From DATHSN01 sp035464115 (GTDB taxonomy: Bacteria > Actinomycetota > Acidimicrobiia > Acidimicrobiales > SKKL01): a DNA stretch of 6,099 nt. A model generated the notes under the pieces. It was not told where the DNA came from, searched no databases, and saw nothing but the letters and a program-made list of their open reading frames with translations. Both the position numbers and the translations under genes were made by a program. The stretch's first letter is position 1, and every line of letters begins with the position of its first letter. The stretch lies in contig DATHSN010000146.1 of NCBI GenBank assembly GCA_035464115.1, positions 1 through 6,099 on the forward strand. Reading direction: 5' to 3'. This document shows, piece by piece, positions 5,034 to 6,099 of the stretch.

Positions 5034-6099
5034 TCAGCCGTCCTCCTCCACCACGGTGGTGGAGGTCGTCGACGTGGTGGTGCTCGTGGTGGTGGTGGCG
5101 TCGGGCCCGGTGGAGACGAGGATCGCCACCGGGGAACCGACCGACTGCTGGGTGCCCGGGTCGGGGTCCTGGTCGATCACGCTGCCCTCGGGCACCGAGT
5201 TCGACGCCGCGAACTGCACCTGGGGGGTGAACCCCGCCGAGGTGATGGTGGCCTCGGCGGTGGCCTGGGTCTGGTTCACCACGTTGGGCACCATCGCCTG
5301 CTGCGGGCCCGTCGACACCAGGATGGTGACGGTGGACCCGGCCTCGACCTCGGCGTCGGCGGGCGGGTCGGTGCCGATGACGCCGCCGGCGGGCACCGAG
5401 CTCGACGGCTGGCTGGCCTCGGCGACCCGGAAGCCCAGGTCCTGGAGGGTGACCAGCGCTTCTTCGGGGGTCTGGCCCGACACGTCGGGCACGGTGACCG
5501 ACTCGGGCCCCTCGGACACCACGAGGTCGACCGCGGTGCCCGGTGCCACCGGCTCGCCGGCGGCGGGCACGGTGCGGATGATCTCGTCGAGGCCGTACTC
5601 GTCGCTGATCTCGCGCGTGACGTTGCCCACGGTGAGGTTGGCCTGCGCGAGCGCGGCGCGCGCGTCGGACTCGAGGAAGCCCTCGAGCGACGGCATGGGG
5701 AACGACTCGGTGCCCGAGCTCACGAAGATGGTGACCGTGGCCCCCTCGGCCACGATGGCGCCGCCCCGGGGGTTCTGGTCGAACACGACGTTGGCGTCGA
5801 AGTCCTCGTTCTCGCTGAACTCGGGGGAGACCACGAAGCCCTCGGCCTCGAGCAGGCGGGTGGCCTCCTCGATGCTGAGCTCGATGACGCCGGGCACCTC
5901 GACGTCGGCGGGGCCGGCCTCGTCGTCGTCGCCGCCGAGCCCGAGCGAGTTGGCGAACACCACCAGCAGGCCGGCCAGCACCAAGAGCAGCACGACGAGC
6001 GCGACGACGAACCAACCGGTGCGGCTGGCCGGCTCGTCGTAGTGCTCGTAGCTGTCGTACTCGTCGTAGCCCCCGCCGGGGGGACCGGCGGGCACGCGG
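5034..6099 (-). CDS. pknB: PknB-type Ser/Thr kinase, C-terminal part with TM and four PASTA domains (partial)
   Basis: Only the C-terminal 354 codons are in the window; the kinase domain would lie beyond the right edge. Counting from the first in-frame GTG (6095-6093), which is not the real start, there is an acidic Tyr/Asp-rich juxtamembrane stretch (about 9-24), one transmembrane helix (about 27-50), and four extracellular PASTA domains at about 65-128, 131-196, 199-263 and 267-330. Each has the P-x-(V/L) start and ends in a VS-x-G-type strand. A Thr/Ser-rich tail (333-347) and acidic VVEEDG end follow. PASTA domains bind muropeptides or lipid II and couple cell-wall state to the cytoplasmic kinase. 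Architecture plus convergent placement next to trpG, as in Mycobacterium, supports PknB over a PASTA-bearing penicillin-binding protein, the main alternative. In frame with no stop up to the edge. Confidence 0.9.
   Translation of the reverse strand, partial: RVPAGPPGGGYDEYDSYEHYDEPASRTGWFVVALVVLLLVLAGLLVVFANSLGLGGDDDEAGPADVEVPGVIELSIEEATRLLEAEGFVVSPEFSENEDFDANVVFDQNPRGGAIVAEGATVTIFVSSGTESFPMPSLEGFLESDARAALAQANLTVGNVTREISDEYGLDEIIRTVPAAGEPVAPGTAVDLVVSEGPESVTVPDVSGQTPEEALVTLQDLGFRVAEASQPSSSVPAGGVIGTDPPADAEVEAGSTVTILVSTGPQQAMVPNVVNQTQATAEATITSAGFTPQVQFAASNSVPEGSVIDQDPDPGTQQSVGSPVAILVSTGPDATTTTSTTTSTTSTTVVEEDG
5045..5065 (+). terminator. Strong hairpin after trpG, inside the pknB 3' end
   Basis: CCTCCACCAC (5045-5054) and GTGGTGGAGG (5056-5065) are perfect complements around one base, giving a practical stem of 8 bp with a 5-nt loop. 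It begins 20 nt after the trpG stop, as expected for a trpG terminator, but lies within the last codons of pknB (TTVVEE). No T-tract follows. Confidence 0.5.
5051..5098 (-). repeat. Low-complexity ACC/ACG repeat coding the Thr-rich tail of PknB
   Basis: The minus strand is a run of mostly Thr codons with interspersed Ser, coding the TTTT-STTT-STT-STT pattern. The plus strand shows GTGGTG-type repeats. Such triplet tracts can vary in length between strains by slippage without shifting the frame. Confidence 0.6.

Noticed and set aside
5051..5098. Tandem GTG/GGT repeats as a possible CRISPR or satellite array
   Set aside because: There are no spacers and no repeat unit longer than a few bases; it is simply the coding sequence of the PknB Thr-rich tail.
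4951..6015. Alternative minus-strand and plus-strand frames over the PASTA region
   Set aside because: Arg-rich or Ser/Thr-rich shadow frames; the real frame shows four regular PASTA domains and a transmembrane helix.
1..6099. Defence system, mobile element, biosynthetic cluster or RNA gene
   Set aside because: No transposase, integrase, nuclease, toxin-antitoxin or tRNA-like pattern was found by reading. All large genes are housekeeping or metabolic and composition is uniform.

Overview
This 6.1 kb window is very GC-rich, with a strong G/C bias at third codon positions. Starts are a mix of ATG, GTG and TTG, and several genes have a TANNNT-type -10 element a few bases before the start codon. 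These features and the gene content point to a high-GC actinobacterium. Acidimicrobiia is a guess, not something the sequence proves. I see no mobile element, CRISPR array, rRNA or tRNA.

Layout from left to right: (1) the first 113 codons of a small multi-pass membrane protein on the minus strand, running off the left edge; (2) a long-chain acyl-CoA synthetase (FadD type) on the minus strand; (3) a 185-bp divergent promoter region with two dyads around the fadD promoter and a tandem repeat in the thiolase leader; (4) a complete thiolase on the plus strand; (5) a small membrane-anchored protein with a CxxC...HC putative metal site; (6) a 136-bp convergent intergenic region with inverted repeats and a pair of DnaA-box-like sites; (7) crgA (division membrane protein, minus); (8) trpG/pabA (glutamine amidotransferase, plus), divergent from crgA and probably leaderless; (9) the C-terminal part of a PknB-type Ser/Thr kinase (one TM segment, four PASTA domains, Thr-rich tail) on the minus strand, running off the right edge.

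Two functional blocks meet here. The left block is a lipid-catabolism pair: FadD activates a fatty acid to its CoA ester and the thiolase cleaves 3-ketoacyl-CoA (or condenses acetyl-CoA). The shared promoter region suggests joint control. The right block, crgA - trpG - pknB, has the order and orientation of the cell-division/cell-wall-signalling locus near the origin in Mycobacterium (crgA, then trpG, then convergent pknB), so it looks like conserved core chromosome. The window is mostly ordinary, and I do not see a clearly new biological system. The most useful leads are the fadD/thiolase control region and the small uncharacterised CxxC...HC membrane protein next to crgA.
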